Source of the DNA: CAYYHA01 sp964471535 | Lineage (GTDB): Bacteria; Myxococcota; Myxococcia; SLRQ01 | Direction of reading: 5' to 3' | Assembly: GCA_964471535.1 (NCBI GenBank) | Contig: CAYYHA010000040.1 | Coordinates: 1-24,769 of the forward strand | Length of the DNA stretch: 24,769 nt | Shown here: positions 15,891 to 24,769 of the stretch, piece after piece | Layout: every line of letters begins with the position of its first letter | How positions within the stretch are numbered: the first letter of the stretch is position 1 | Translations under genes and position numbers: made by a program | Notes under the pieces: generated by a model | Database searches by the model: none | What the model was told of the DNA's origin: nothing | What the model saw: the letters and a program-made list of their open reading frames with translations, nothing else

Positions 15891-16694
15891 TCACTCGGCG
15901 TCGCCGTCGCCGTCGCCGACCGACGAGTCGGTGCGGCCCTTCCGCCGTGCACCGGTGGCGAAGCGGCGGGCGCCTGTGAGTCCCTCTGCCGCCAGCGCCT
16001 CGAGCCCCCGCCGGCCTTCCGCCCGAAGCGCCTCCTCGAAGGGCAGCGTGAGCCCCGCATAGACGGAAGCGCGGTCGATTCGCAGGCAGGCCTGGGGAAA
16101 GGCGGCGAGGCGTTCCGCGAGGGCGACGGCCTCGTCGAGCGTGCAGCCCGGGGGAACGACGCGGGAGACGAGACCCATGGCTAGCGCTTCTTCGGCACCG
16201 ACGGCGCGGCCGGTGAGGATGAGATCGAGGGCGCGGCCCAATCCGACGATACGGGGCAGGCGGACCGTGCCGCCATCGATGAGGGGCACGCCGTAGCGCC
16301 GGCAGTAGACGCCGAGCACCGCGTCCTCCGCCGCTATCCGCAGATCGCACCACAGTGCCAGCTCGAGCCCACCGGCCACCGCGTGGCCCTCGATGGCGGC
16401 GATGACCGGCTTCTCGAGGTGCATCCGCGTGGGGCCGAGCGGGCCGGGCCCTTCGGGGTCGGTCTCGTTGGGATGGCCCGCGGCGATCGCCTTCAGGTCG
16501 GCGCCGGCACAGAAGGTTCCCCCCTCGCCGTAGAGCACCGCGACCCGCTGATCGGGATCGGCGGCGAAGGCTTCGAAGGCCCGACGCAGGGCGGAGGCGG
16601 TTTCCCGGTCGATGGCGTTTCGGCGCTCTTTGCGGCACAGGGAGATCACGCTGACGCCTCGTGTCGCCGGGGTCGTTCGGACGTACTCGCTCAT
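15891..16694 (-). CDS. Crotonase-fold protein (enoyl-CoA hydratase/isomerase family)
   Basis: The start is ATG 16694, set by a strong GAGGAGGAAGGG ribosome site; longer in-frame starts lack one. The 267-residue protein has the crotonase core: NAIDRETASALRRAF (26-40), the first oxyanion-hole loop FCAGADLKAI (61-70), and HAVAGGLELALWCDLRIA (104-121) carrying the second oxyanion glycines and E111. Where classical hydratases have the second catalytic glutamate (20 residues on), this protein has a cysteine in VYCRRYGVPLIDGGTVRLPR (129-148). It may therefore not be a canonical hydratase. The tail is basic then Asp/Gly-rich. It is divergent from a ferredoxin gene, and the CoA substrate is unknown. 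Confidence 0.9.
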   Translation of the reverse strand: MSEYVRTTPATRGVSVISLCRKERRNAIDRETASALRRAFEAFAADPDQRVAVLYGEGGTFCAGADLKAIAAGHPNETDPEGPGPLGPTRMHLEKPVIAAIEGHAVAGGLELALWCDLRIAAEDAVLGVYCRRYGVPLIDGGTVRLPRIVGLGRALDLILTGRAVGAEEALAMGLVSRVVPPGCTLDEAVALAERLAAFPQACLRIDRASVYAGLTLPFEEALRAEGRRGLEALAAEGLTGARRFATGARRKGRTDSSVGDGDGDAE

Positions 16695-16738
16695 CCCTTC
16701 CTCCTCGATGTCCGGTCCGCTGTACGTCCTCGGGGGCA

Positions 16739-16755
16739 CACGGCGCTGCGCCGTG
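16739..16755. promoter_or_regulatory. Perfect 7-bp inverted repeat, possible operator
   Basis: CACGGCG-CTG-CGCCGTG lies in the 119-bp divergent region, about 45 nt from the crotonase start and 58 nt from the ferredoxin start. Its size and position suit a dimeric repressor site acting on both genes. It could also be a chance GC hairpin. No regulator gene is adjacent. Confidence 0.35.
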
Positions 16756-16813
16756 ACCGCCGAGCGGGGCAGCGCCGGACGGGGCTCGACCCGGGCAGGC
16801 GCCACGCCTCCAA

Positions 16814-17137
16814 ATGGCCTACCATCGAGGCGTGGAGAGGGCGACAGCCGAGGTTCCCATCACCTTTCTGCCGTCGGGGATCGTTCGCTACGTCCCGGCG
16901 GGGACCCGGCTCTTCGATGCAGTGCAGCAGGCGGGCCTGCCCATGGCCACTGCCTGTCAGGCGGAAGGGATCTGCGGCTTTTGCCGTCTCGAGATCCTCG
17001 CGGGGGAGGCCCACCTCTCGCCGCCCACCAAGCAGGAAGCGGACACGAAGCGGCGCAACGAGGTGCCGCAAACGGCGCGGCTGGCCTGCCTGACCACCGT
17101 CCACGGCCCGGTGACCGTCAGGGCCTCCTACTGGTAG
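16814..17137 (+). CDS. [2Fe-2S] ferredoxin
   Basis: This protein of up to 107 residues starts at ATG 16814; GTG 16832 (codon 7), just after a GAGG, is an alternative. A beta-grasp fold is suggested by ITFLPSGIVRYVPAGTRLFDAVQQAG (16-41). The cluster cysteines are C48, C54, C57 and C92 (CQAEGICGFCRLEIL, then ARLACLTTVHG), spaced C-x5-C-x2-C-x34-C as in plant/adrenodoxin-type domains. It should carry one electron for an unidentified oxidoreductase. No reductase or oxygenase is adjacent. The 3' end overlaps the convergent GH3 gene by 20 nt. Confidence 0.9.
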   Translation: MAYHRGVERATAEVPITFLPSGIVRYVPAGTRLFDAVQQAGLPMATACQAEGICGFCRLEILAGEAHLSPPTKQEADTKRRNEVPQTARLACLTTVHGPVTVRASYW

Positions 17138-18959
17138 CGCCGCCTCCCCCACCTCCTCCGTGGGAGGCCCTGGGGTCCACCCAGGCACTGTGCCCGAGCG
17201 GATACATGCCGGGCAACGTGACCGGCAGGCGGCCCGGTGCCGGGATCTCGCCCGCCAAGAAGCGCGCCGCCGCCGTCGCGGATGCGGGCCGATAGGAGTA
17301 GGTGCACAGGTAGCCGGCGACGCCGGGGAAGGCGCGGATGAGGTAGGGCGAGCCCATGTTCACCACGACGATGGGGGTGCGGAGCGTGCGCACGAGCTGG
17401 CCGACCATGCGCGCCTGGTAGCTGTTGACCACCCCAACGACCAGCACGTCCGCGTCCTTGGCGGCCTCACGGGTGCGTTCGAGGTCCCGCGCCCGCCGCG
17501 CCCGCGAGGGCACTGCCGGCGTGCGGATGCGAACGCTCTCGGGGAAGCGGCGGCCTATCTCCCGGTCGAAGGTGCGGTCCGCCGAGAGCACCACCACCCG
17601 GCGGTGGGTTCGACGATCGATGGGCGTCAGCCCCTCACGGGAGCGAACGAGCGTCAGCCCCCGCTCTGCGATCTCCCGGGCGATCGCAGGACCCGCGGAT
17701 GAGTTGGAGATCACGGCGAGCGCCTCCTCCACCGGGGGGGGCCGGCGGTCGAAGAGTCCGCGGCGCATCTTCACGGTGAGGATCCTCCGCACGGATTCAT
17801 CGAGACGCGCCATCGAGATCCGTCCGTCGCGCACCGCCGAGAGGAGTGCCTGGTGCACCTCCTCCTTCTTCTCCCGGGTCCACAGGATCAGCACCATGTC
17901 GGCGCCCGCCTGTATCGCCTTTACCGCGGCCGTCCCCGAACCATAGGCGTCCACGATCCCTTTCATCTCGAGGCCGTCGGTGAGGATGATTCCCTTGAAG
18001 CCCAGTTCCTCGCGCAGGAGCCCCGTCAGGACCTTTCGGCTGACCGTGGCCGGCACACGCGGCCGGCCCTCCACCGCCGGAAGCGCGATGTGCGCGGTCA
18101 TCACCGCATCCAGGCCGCCCTTGCGGATGGCCTCCCGAAAGGGCGCCAGCTCCACTGCGAGCAGGCGTGTCTTGTCGTGGGGGAGGGCGGGGAGGTCGTA
18201 GTGGGAGTCCGATTCGGTGTCCCCATGCCCGGGGAAGTGCTTCGCGACCGCTGATACGCCACCCGACTGTAGGCCGCGCACGTAGGCTGCGCCATGGGCA
18301 CCGACCAAGGCCGGATCTTCCCCGAAGGAGCGAATGCCGATGACGGGGTTCGCCGGGTTGCTGTTGACGTCGAGGACCGGTGCGAGGTTCATGTTGAAGC
18401 CGAGCAGCCAGAGGTCCCGCGCCTGTACCTGCGCCGCACGACGGGTCAGCTCGACCGAGCGGGCGGCACCCAGCGCCATGTTGCTCGGAGGCGCGGCGAC
18501 CGGCTCCGAGAGGCGCACCACGTTTCCGCCCTCCTGGTCGACCGCGATGAAGGGAGGAATGGTGGGCAGGAGCGCGGCGATCTGCCGCGTGAAGTGGGCG
18601 ATCTGCGTGAGGCTTTCGATGTTGCGCGAGAAGAGCGCGACGCCGCCCACCTGCTTGCCCTTCACCAGCCGCTCGATGGGGCCACCTTCGTCCACCTCGG
18701 TGCCCCCGAAGCCGACGAAGAGGAGCTGTCCGACCTTCTGCTCCACCGTCATGCTGGCGAGGATGCGTTCCACGCGGGCGCGGATCTCCGCTTCCCGGCT
18801 GTGCCGGAGGAGAGGGATCTCCGGCCGCGCCTCGGGGGGCGCTGGCGGGCCGGCGATGCCGGCGAGAGACGGGGAGGCGAGCAGCGCGGCGAGTGCGGTG
18901 GCGAGAAGACGCAACCCGAGGGTCACGCGATGGCCCTGGCTCCGCACACGCGACGGCAT
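17118..18959 (-). CDS. Glycoside hydrolase family 3 protein (NagZ/beta-N-acetylhexosaminidase-like), secreted
   Basis: The protein is 613 residues from ATG 18959, 4 nt after the M23 gene. A signal peptide occupies residues 1-34 (LGLRLLATALAALLASPSLAG). The GH3 N domain (about 60-400) contains PPFIAVDQEGGNVVRL (135-150), FNMNLAPVLDVNSNP (188-202), RSFGEDP (210-216) and KHFPGHGDTESDSHYDLP (240-257). The last is the NagZ-type His-Asp loop. The nucleophile is probably D328 in IILTDGLEM. A GH3 C-terminal domain follows (about 425-590), ending GRLPVTLPGMYPLGHS; minimal NagZ proteins lack it. The tail ends in a seven-glycine run and SRRP. It probably removes N-acetylglucosamine from peptidoglycan fragments outside the cytoplasm. 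Pairing with an M23 endopeptidase supports a cell-wall role. Confidence 0.9.
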   Translation of the reverse strand: MPSRVRSQGHRVTLGLRLLATALAALLASPSLAGIAGPPAPPEARPEIPLLRHSREAEIRARVERILASMTVEQKVGQLLFVGFGGTEVDEGGPIERLVKGKQVGGVALFSRNIESLTQIAHFTRQIAALLPTIPPFIAVDQEGGNVVRLSEPVAAPPSNMALGAARSVELTRRAAQVQARDLWLLGFNMNLAPVLDVNSNPANPVIGIRSFGEDPALVGAHGAAYVRGLQSGGVSAVAKHFPGHGDTESDSHYDLPALPHDKTRLLAVELAPFREAIRKGGLDAVMTAHIALPAVEGRPRVPATVSRKVLTGLLREELGFKGIILTDGLEMKGIVDAYGSGTAAVKAIQAGADMVLILWTREKKEEVHQALLSAVRDGRISMARLDESVRRILTVKMRRGLFDRRPPPVEEALAVISNSSAGPAIAREIAERGLTLVRSREGLTPIDRRTHRRVVVLSADRTFDREIGRRFPESVRIRTPAVPSRARRARDLERTREAAKDADVLVVGVVNSYQARMVGQLVRTLRTPIVVVNMGSPYLIRAFPGVAGYLCTYSYRPASATAAARFLAGEIPAPGRLPVTLPGMYPLGHSAWVDPRASHGGGGGGGATSRRP

Positions 18960-18963
18960 GGGA

Positions 18964-20451
18964 CTACTCGGTAGCCCGGGCTGCTGCCAGTCGCAAGTCT
19001 CCCGAATCCATCCACCGCTGCCAGGTGGCGATGGTCTTCCGGAAGCGGGGCATCTCCGCTCGGGACAGCGGCCGCCGGGGAGGCAGCTTCAGGGTCAGGG
19101 GATTGACGTGTACCCCGTCCTTCTTCACCGCATAGTGCAGGTGTGGTCCCGTGGAGCGTCCCGTGCTCCCCACCTTTCCGATGTAGTCCTTCTGGTGTAC
19201 CCGCTGCCCGCGCCGCACGAGGATCTTGGAGAGGTGCGCATACCAGGTGCTGTAGCCGTTGGCGTGGCGGATGCCCACCAGGTTGCCGTTCGGGCCGGCA
19301 TAGCCCGCCTGGATCACCGTACCGTCTCCCACCGCCATCACGGGGGTGCCGATGGGCGCGCCGTAGTCCACGCCCCGATGCATCTTCGTGTAGCCCAGAA
19401 TGGGGTGGCGACGCTTTCCGTAGCCGCTGGTGATCCGAACGAGTTTCATCGGCGCCTTGAGCAATGCCTTCTGGGCACTACGACCGTCCGCGTCGTAGTA
19501 GGCCACGCGGCCGTCTTCGCTCTCGTAGCGGAAGACTCGGTAGGTGCCCGGTGCTCCGTCGTACTCGGCGGCGAGAATCTCGCCGTAGCGGAGGAAGCGT
19601 CCTTTGTGGAAGTACTTCTCCACGATGATCTGAAAGCGGTCGCCGCGCTGGGGATCCCGATAAAAGTCGATGTCCCAGGCGAGCACCTCGGCGAGCATCA
19701 CTGCCAGCGCCGGGGACTCTCCGATTGCCTCCATCGCTTCGTAGAGGCTGGTGCGAAGTGTGCCGGTGACGTGGGCCACCTGCCGTTCTTCGTTGATCGC
19801 GCGCCGGAACCCCCAGAGGCGACCAGCATCGCGCCGCGCATACCACCCCTGGGTCGGGCTCCGCTCATAGTCGAAGAAGAGCACCTCGCCCTCGGGTGAG
19901 AGCTTCACCCGGAATGCGTCACCGGGCCGCGCACGGCGGAAGTCGAAGACGCCGCGCATCGCCGCGACGATCTCCTGCGTTTGCTCGGGAGCGAGACCGG
20001 CCTTGGAGAGTGCCTCGGCGACGGTCTGATTCTTCTGGAGCCGCGCCGCCACCACGCGGTAGGCGACCGCGGCATAGCGATCGCCGGGCGCTCGGACGGA
20101 AGGGTCGTGGTTCGCAGCGTGGTCCACGACGGAGGCCGTCGCCGTGCCCGTCTCCTCCCCCTGCCGGTGGAGCGGCGCCGGCACCGGCTGGTGCGGCCGC
20201 GAAGGCGGCAGGGAGAACGCGGTGGGCGGCGCAGCGTCGTTTTCCGGCTCTGGGGTCACGCGCGCAGTGGGACGTGGCGCCTCCATCGCCCGCGCCGTGC
20301 CATAGCGCTCGAAGATGACGTGGGTGTTCCACGCCGTGACGCCCATCAACACCGCTGCGAGGGTCCAGGTGCCGAGTTTTCCCCTTCGTTTGCGTGCGGG
20401 CTGTTGCCGGTGGAGGAGTTCGAGCTTCGAGTCGGGGTTGATGGGGTTCAT
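18964..20451 (-). CDS. M23 family peptidoglycan endopeptidase (MepM-like)
   Basis: The start is taken as ATG 20451 (495 residues); GTG 20520 would add 23 residues. A basic N-terminus is followed by one membrane helix (about 27-47, LGTWTLAAVLMGVTAWNTHV). A Pro-rich periplasmic spacer (55-120) leads to an OapA/LysM-like region (about 128-180, RLQKNQTVAEALSKAGL), then a Csd3/MepM-type second domain (about 225-335). The LytM domain has H358 and D362 (MHRGVDYGAP), H406 (WYAHLSK) and H437/H439 (GPHLHY), the full zinc set. It should cleave peptide cross-links in peptidoglycan. It is co-transcribed with the GH3 gene 4 nt downstream. Confidence 0.92.
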   Translation of the reverse strand: MNPINPDSKLELLHRQQPARKRRGKLGTWTLAAVLMGVTAWNTHVIFERYGTARAMEAPRPTARVTPEPENDAAPPTAFSLPPSRPHQPVPAPLHRQGEETGTATASVVDHAANHDPSVRAPGDRYAAVAYRVVAARLQKNQTVAEALSKAGLAPEQTQEIVAAMRGVFDFRRARPGDAFRVKLSPEGEVLFFDYERSPTQGWYARRDAGRLWGFRRAINEERQVAHVTGTLRTSLYEAMEAIGESPALAVMLAEVLAWDIDFYRDPQRGDRFQIIVEKYFHKGRFLRYGEILAAEYDGAPGTYRVFRYESEDGRVAYYDADGRSAQKALLKAPMKLVRITSGYGKRRHPILGYTKMHRGVDYGAPIGTPVMAVGDGTVIQAGYAGPNGNLVGIRHANGYSTWYAHLSKILVRRGQRVHQKDYIGKVGSTGRSTGPHLHYAVKKDGVHVNPLTLKLPPRRPLSRAEMPRFRKTIATWQRWMDSGDLRLAAARATE

Positions 20452-20564
20452 GGGAGGCCGAAGTTCGCGCAGTGACGCTGCGTGCCGGGGTTTGGGGGTG
20501 TCGAACGGTGCCGCGCGCACCCACGGCGGAGCCTGAGACAGGCACGTCGCACCCTGTTACATCG

Positions 20565-20593
20565 AAGATAGCAGCGCCTCGGGGGGGCGCCAA
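20565..20593 (-). promoter_or_regulatory. Candidate sigma-70-type promoter for the M23-GH3 unit
   Basis: On the minus strand, TTGGCG (20593-20588) and TATCTT (20570-20565) are separated by 17 bp. Both are partial consensus matches at ideal spacing. It lies about 45 nt above GTG 20520 and 115 nt above ATG 20451. A seven-C run sits in the spacer. Confidence 0.35.
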
Positions 20594-20616
20594 GAAAGTG
20601 CCCCTGAATCCAGGGG
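20591..20616 (-). terminator. Probable intrinsic terminator downstream of the EEP gene
   Basis: On the minus strand CCCCTG-GATT-CAGGGG (20616-20601) forms a 6-bp stem with a tetraloop, followed by CACTTTCTT. The tail is T-rich but interrupted. It lies about 110 nt past the EEP stop and abuts the M23 promoter. A further inverted repeat GCTGCGG/CCGCAGC (20633-20639, 20666-20672) lies between it and the EEP gene. The rest of 20521-20726 shows no gene. Confidence 0.45.
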
Positions 20617-20726
20617 GCAGGGCGCCGCCCGAGCTGCGGCGTTCCACAGGGCCTCGAGCGCCGTTCCGCAGCGCCTGGCTCGTCGCGCCCTGCCCTTCGA
20701 GTGTGCCCCGCCGGGACGCCGCACGC

Positions 20727-21761
20727 TCATGGGCCAAAGCGCAGACGAGCGATCACGGGAAGGTGGTCGGACGGCGGGGGCTGTGGGGATTCGATTCGGC
20801 CCTCCAGGGTCTCGAAGCCGGGGCCGAGGAAGATGTAGTCGAGGCGGCGATTGGGCGCGCCGGCGGGAAAGGTCTTCCATTCGGGGCGGAATGGGCCGCC
20901 CACCTCGCTCCAGCCGGGCAGGGCGCGGAGGCGCTCGATGGTGCGGTCCCCCCGCATGTCGGTCCAGGGCTCGTCATCGAAGCCGGCGCGGTGCAGCGCC
21001 TCGGGCGGGACAGCGTTGAGGTCACCGAGCAGGAGGGTGTGTGGGGGACTTCGGGAGAGCACCTCGAGGAGCCGGTCCACCTGCTGGGCGCGGTTCTCGC
21101 CGCTGAAGGCATCGAGGTGCGCATCGAGGATTCGTGCCCGGCGCGGGCCCACCTCGACCTCGGCCGAGAGGATGGCCCGGTGCAGATAGAAGGCGTTGAT
21201 GAGGGGGGTGAATGCCTGGGGCTGCGGCAAGGCGATGCGGCGAGCGCGATGGAGTGGGTACCGGGAAAGGATGGCCTGCCCCGACCACACGCGGCCGATC
21301 TGCTCTGAGGGGCGCAGGCCGGGATGGGGCACCCACCGCGCCAGCCAGGTGGTGGTCCAGGCGGCGAAGCCGAAGCCCATCCTCCGGGCGAGGTAGCGCA
21401 GCTGGTCGATGCGGTGGGTCCGATCGGCGCGGCGGTCCACTTCCTGCAGGGCCACCAAGTCCAGGTCCCATTCCTGCACCGCCTCGGCGATGCGATCGAG
21501 GTGGGCGCGGACCTCCGCCTCGCTGCAGGCGCAGCCGTCGGAGAGGGCGCTCCCGCAGCCGAAGTGGATGTTCCAGGTCGCGACCGCCAGGGTCTCCTTC
21601 GGTGGAGGGACAGGACGGGGAAAGCGCAGGATGCGTGCGCCCCGCGGGGTCAGGCCGCCGCCCCAGAGGACGAAGGGGAAGAGGAGGGCACGGCCGGTGC
21701 GCTCCAGCCAGGTGGGCAGGGCGAGCCCTCGCCCGGTTCGGATCCGGTGACCGAGCACCAT
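20727..21761 (-). CDS. Endonuclease/exonuclease/phosphatase (EEP) family protein
   Basis: The start is ATG 21761 (344 residues). It is chosen because longer starts run into the spoVR coding region; the ribosome site is weak. Family motifs are ATWNIHFG (61-68, Asn64), VALQEVDRR (103-111, Glu107), WSGQAILSRYPL (159-170), ILDAHLDAFS, LLLGDLNAVP, RRLDYIFLGP and SDHLPVIARL at the C-terminus. All metal and catalytic positions of the DNase I-like fold seem present. The substrate could be nucleic acid, phospholipid head group or inositol phosphate; the sequence does not decide. A small Cys cluster (CGSALSDGCACS, 69-80) is inserted after the first motif. It lies 40 nt downstream of spoVR on the same strand. 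Confidence 0.9.
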   Translation of the reverse strand: MVLGHRIRTGRGLALPTWLERTGRALLFPFVLWGGGLTPRGARILRFPRPVPPPKETLAVATWNIHFGCGSALSDGCACSEAEVRAHLDRIAEAVQEWDLDLVALQEVDRRADRTHRIDQLRYLARRMGFGFAAWTTTWLARWVPHPGLRPSEQIGRVWSGQAILSRYPLHRARRIALPQPQAFTPLINAFYLHRAILSAEVEVGPRRARILDAHLDAFSGENRAQQVDRLLEVLSRSPPHTLLLGDLNAVPPEALHRAGFDDEPWTDMRGDRTIERLRALPGWSEVGGPFRPEWKTFPAGAPNRRLDYIFLGPGFETLEGRIESPQPPPSDHLPVIARLRFGP

Positions 21762-21801
21762 GGCGGCCCACAGGTAGCGGCAGTCGCCGCCGCGGGCAAG
21801 G

Positions 21802-23292
21802 CTAGGGCTCCTCTGCCTGGCGTTCGCTGTGGGATTCTCCGTCGAAGGAGAGGAGGGTGCTCTTCTCCTCAAACTTCGTGAAGAGGTGGACGGGGCGCTT
21901 CCACAGTCGCTGCAGGTTGGCCAGGGTCGCCTGGGCCCAGTCGTACTTCAGGTCCACGCCTTCGTGCTTGTGGTGGAGCAAAAGCTCGCCTCTGTTTCCG
22001 AAGTTGCCGTCGACGACCTCGATGATGGGCTGCCCGAAGTTCGTCAGCATCGAGAGCAGCTTGTTCTTCACCGCCTTGAACTGCCGATCGACGATCTCCC
22101 ATCGGTTGCCCTTCTCGTTGAACTCGTAGACGAAGAGCTTCTGGTCGATGCAGAACTCAGGGGTGAGGAACTCATCGATGAAGGTGATGTCGTTGTAGAA
22201 GCGGCGCACCTCGAAGATCTTCTCGCGCCCTTTGCCCAGGCCCTTGTCCCAGGTCCGCCGGAGAGCCATGTCGTCGCACTCCTCGTACTCCTTTCCGAAG
22301 CGGCCCTTGTTCCAGCGGTCTTCGATATCGCGAAAGAGCTCGAGGCCGAGCTTGTAGGGGTTCAGCCGCTTACCGCTGGTCGAGAGCACGCCCGCATGGC
22401 TGTCGGCGTAGTCGATCACCTCGGTGTCGGTGAGCGCCCGGGTGGTCATGATCTTCGAGTGCCAATAGGTGGCCCAGCCCTCGTTCATGATCTTTGTCTG
22501 GCCCTGCGGCGCAAAGTAGTAGGCCTCTTCCCGAATGATGGAGAGGAGGTCCTGCTCCCAGGCTTCGAGGGGCGCATTCTCGAGGAGGAAGAGCAGCACG
22601 TCCCGCACGGGATCCTCGGGAAAGCGTTTGGCCTTTTCCTTGCGGGCCTCCTGCTTCTCCTTCTGTGCCTGAAGAAAGGACTCCGGATTGATGTAACGGT
22701 CCATGTACGAGCGTTCCACCTTCAGCTTCCGGATGCCCGGCTCCTCTCCTTCTTCCTCGTCGCTGCGCTCGGCGCGGCGCTTGATGTACGGCGCGTGCTG
22801 ATCGATGAGGTTCTCGAGCGACAGGCACACGTCGATGAAGTTCTCGACTTCCTCCACGCCGTACTTGTCGATCAGGCGGTAGACGCGGGTGGCGTGGTTT
22901 GCCATCTCGTCCAGCATCTTCCGGTTCGTGTGCTGGAAGGAAAAGTTGTTCTTGAAGAAGTCGTTGTGGGCGTAGACGTGGGCCATCACCGTCTTCGTGT
23001 CTACGTCGCTGTTCGTATCGAGAAGGTAGGCGTAGCAGGGGTCGTTGTTGATGACGAGCTCGTAGATCTTCGAGAGACCGTACTCATAGGTCTTGGCGAT
23101 CCGCTCGTACTCCATACCGAAGCGCCAGTGCGGGTAGCGCTTCGGGAAGCCCCCGTAGGCGGCCACCATGTTCATCTCGTCGTAGTTCACGACCTCGAAG
23201 ATCTGAGGGAAGAAGTCGAGGCCGAACTCGGCCGCGTAGCCCTCGATCTCTCGTTGGAGGTCGAGCAATCGTGGTGGCAGGGGCTTTGGCAC
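21802..23292 (-). CDS. spoVR: SpoVR family protein
   Basis: The start is GTG 23292, two bases after the DUF444 stop, with GGGAAGGG upstream. The predicted length is 496 residues, near the family norm. Typical SpoVR segments are FFPQIFEVVNYDEMNMVAAYG, FPKRYPHWRFGMEYER, YGLSKIYELVINNDPCYAYLL, VMAHVYAHNDFFKNN, then EGWATYWHSKIM and NPYKLGLELFRDIEDRW. The C-terminus (QPIIEVVDGNFGNRGELLLHHKHEGVDLKYDWAQATL) is also characteristic. An acidic RRAERSDEEEGEEPG insert splits the protein. SpoVR was named for spore cortex formation in Bacillus but is widespread in non-sporulators together with PrkA and DUF444, where it is tied to stress or stationary phase. The molecular activity is unknown. Confidence 0.95.
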   Translation of the reverse strand: MPKPLPPRLLDLQREIEGYAAEFGLDFFPQIFEVVNYDEMNMVAAYGGFPKRYPHWRFGMEYERIAKTYEYGLSKIYELVINNDPCYAYLLDTNSDVDTKTVMAHVYAHNDFFKNNFSFQHTNRKMLDEMANHATRVYRLIDKYGVEEVENFIDVCLSLENLIDQHAPYIKRRAERSDEEEGEEPGIRKLKVERSYMDRYINPESFLQAQKEKQEARKEKAKRFPEDPVRDVLLFLLENAPLEAWEQDLLSIIREEAYYFAPQGQTKIMNEGWATYWHSKIMTTRALTDTEVIDYADSHAGVLSTSGKRLNPYKLGLELFRDIEDRWNKGRFGKEYEECDDMALRRTWDKGLGKGREKIFEVRRFYNDITFIDEFLTPEFCIDQKLFVYEFNEKGNRWEIVDRQFKAVKNKLLSMLTNFGQPIIEVVDGNFGNRGELLLHHKHEGVDLKYDWAQATLANLQRLWKRPVHLFTKFEEKSTLLSFDGESHSERQAEEP

Positions 23293-23294
23293 GC

Positions 23295-24401
<1,107 letters not shown>

Positions 24402-24405
24402 GGGC

Positions 24406-24769
24406 CTACTCCTTGGTGTCCCCGCGAGCGAAGATGCTGGCGACGTAGTTGAGCACGTCGGTGGCGCTGGTCTCGTCGTAGCCGAAGTTGTCGATGAGTC
24501 GCTGCTTCACCACGTCGATCTTCTCCTGCGTGTCCTTGTCCACCACGCGGGAGACGAGGTGCTTCAGCTTGATCGAGTCCTTCTGGTCTTCGAAGAGCTT
24601 CAACTCGAGCGCTCGGTGCAGGCGCTCGTTCGTCTTGTAGTCGAACTTCTTCCCTTCCACTGCGAGCGCGCCGATGTAGTTCATGATCTCGCGGCGGAAG
24701 TCGTCCTTGCGGGACTCGGGGATGTCGATCTTCTCCTCGATGGAGCGCATGAGCCGCTCGTCCGGCTCC
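24406..24769 (-). CDS. prkA: PrkA family serine protein kinase, C-terminal part
   Basis: The frame enters from beyond the window (first residues EPDERLMRSIEEKIDI) and ends at TAG 24408-24406, about 120 residues. The visible part matches the C-terminal kinase-like domain of PrkA/YeaG: RKDDFRREIMNYIGALAVEG, FDYKTNERLHRALELKLFED and VVDKDTQEKIDVVKQRLIDN, then YDETSATDVLNYVASIFARG. The AAA+ N-terminal portion lies outside the window. It heads the prkA-DUF444-spoVR operon. Confidence 0.93.
   Translation of the reverse strand, partial: EPDERLMRSIEEKIDIPESRKDDFRREIMNYIGALAVEGKKFDYKTNERLHRALELKLFEDQKDSIKLKHLVSRVVDKDTQEKIDVVKQRLIDNFGYDETSATDVLNYVASIFARGDTKE

Noticed and set aside
17139..17175. Shared terminator between the ferredoxin and GH3 genes
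   Set aside because: CCTCC/GGAGG and CCCAC/GTGGG stems overlap each other, are only 5 bp, lack T-tracts, and lie inside the GH3 coding end; not convincing.

Overview
This is a high-G+C, gene-dense bacterial segment. Gene content suggests a proteobacterial or Myxococcota/'deltaproteobacterial'-type organism: it has an RpoH-type sigma factor, a five-step-pathway hutF/hutG pair, the prkA-DUF444-spoVR set, soluble sensor kinases and many envelope lipoproteins. This placement is inferred from gene families, not from any marker search. A run of ten Ns at 3697-3706 shows the sequence is a scaffold or draft assembly. I saw no rRNA, tRNA, CRISPR array, transposase or prophage gene.

Layout. (1) 1-4589, minus strand: an envelope operon. 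It reads from a 77-residue protein through two lipoproteins (the second loses its start in the N gap), a Tat-exported DUF4159 protein, and a two-TM VWA/glutamine-amidotransferase-like protein that runs off the window. (2) 4693-5695, plus: a tail-anchored 94-residue protein and a DUF4203-like polytopic membrane protein. (3) 5871-7097, plus: a receiver-histidine kinase fusion. (4) 7232-8928, minus: rpoH, translationally coupled to a membrane-anchored beta-sandwich protein. (5) 8929-9222: a divergent, structured non-coding interval. (6) 9223-15876, plus: a DEAD-box RNA helicase, a FIST-domain protein, a GAF-histidine kinase, hutF and hutG, packed with 1-4 nt overlaps from the FIST gene onward. 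(7) 15891-17137: a crotonase and a [2Fe-2S] ferredoxin, divergent around a perfect inverted repeat. (8) 17118-20451, minus: an M23 endopeptidase and a GH3 (NagZ-like) glycosidase, a cell-wall pair. (9) 20727-24769, minus: prkA (partial), DUF444/yeaH, spoVR and an endonuclease/exonuclease/phosphatase-fold protein.

How the genes work together. The most distinctive unit is FIST + soluble sensor kinase + HutF + HutG. FIST domains are predicted from published genome-context work to bind small ligands such as amino acids. Here a stand-alone FIST protein and a stand-alone cytosolic kinase are translationally coupled to the two enzymes that convert formimidoylglutamate to glutamate. This suggests a two-protein cytosolic sensor for a histidine-catabolism intermediate. 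The rest of the window carries envelope maintenance (VWA/DUF4159 operon, M23/GH3 pair) and stress response (RpoH, PrkA/DUF444/SpoVR, RNA helicase).
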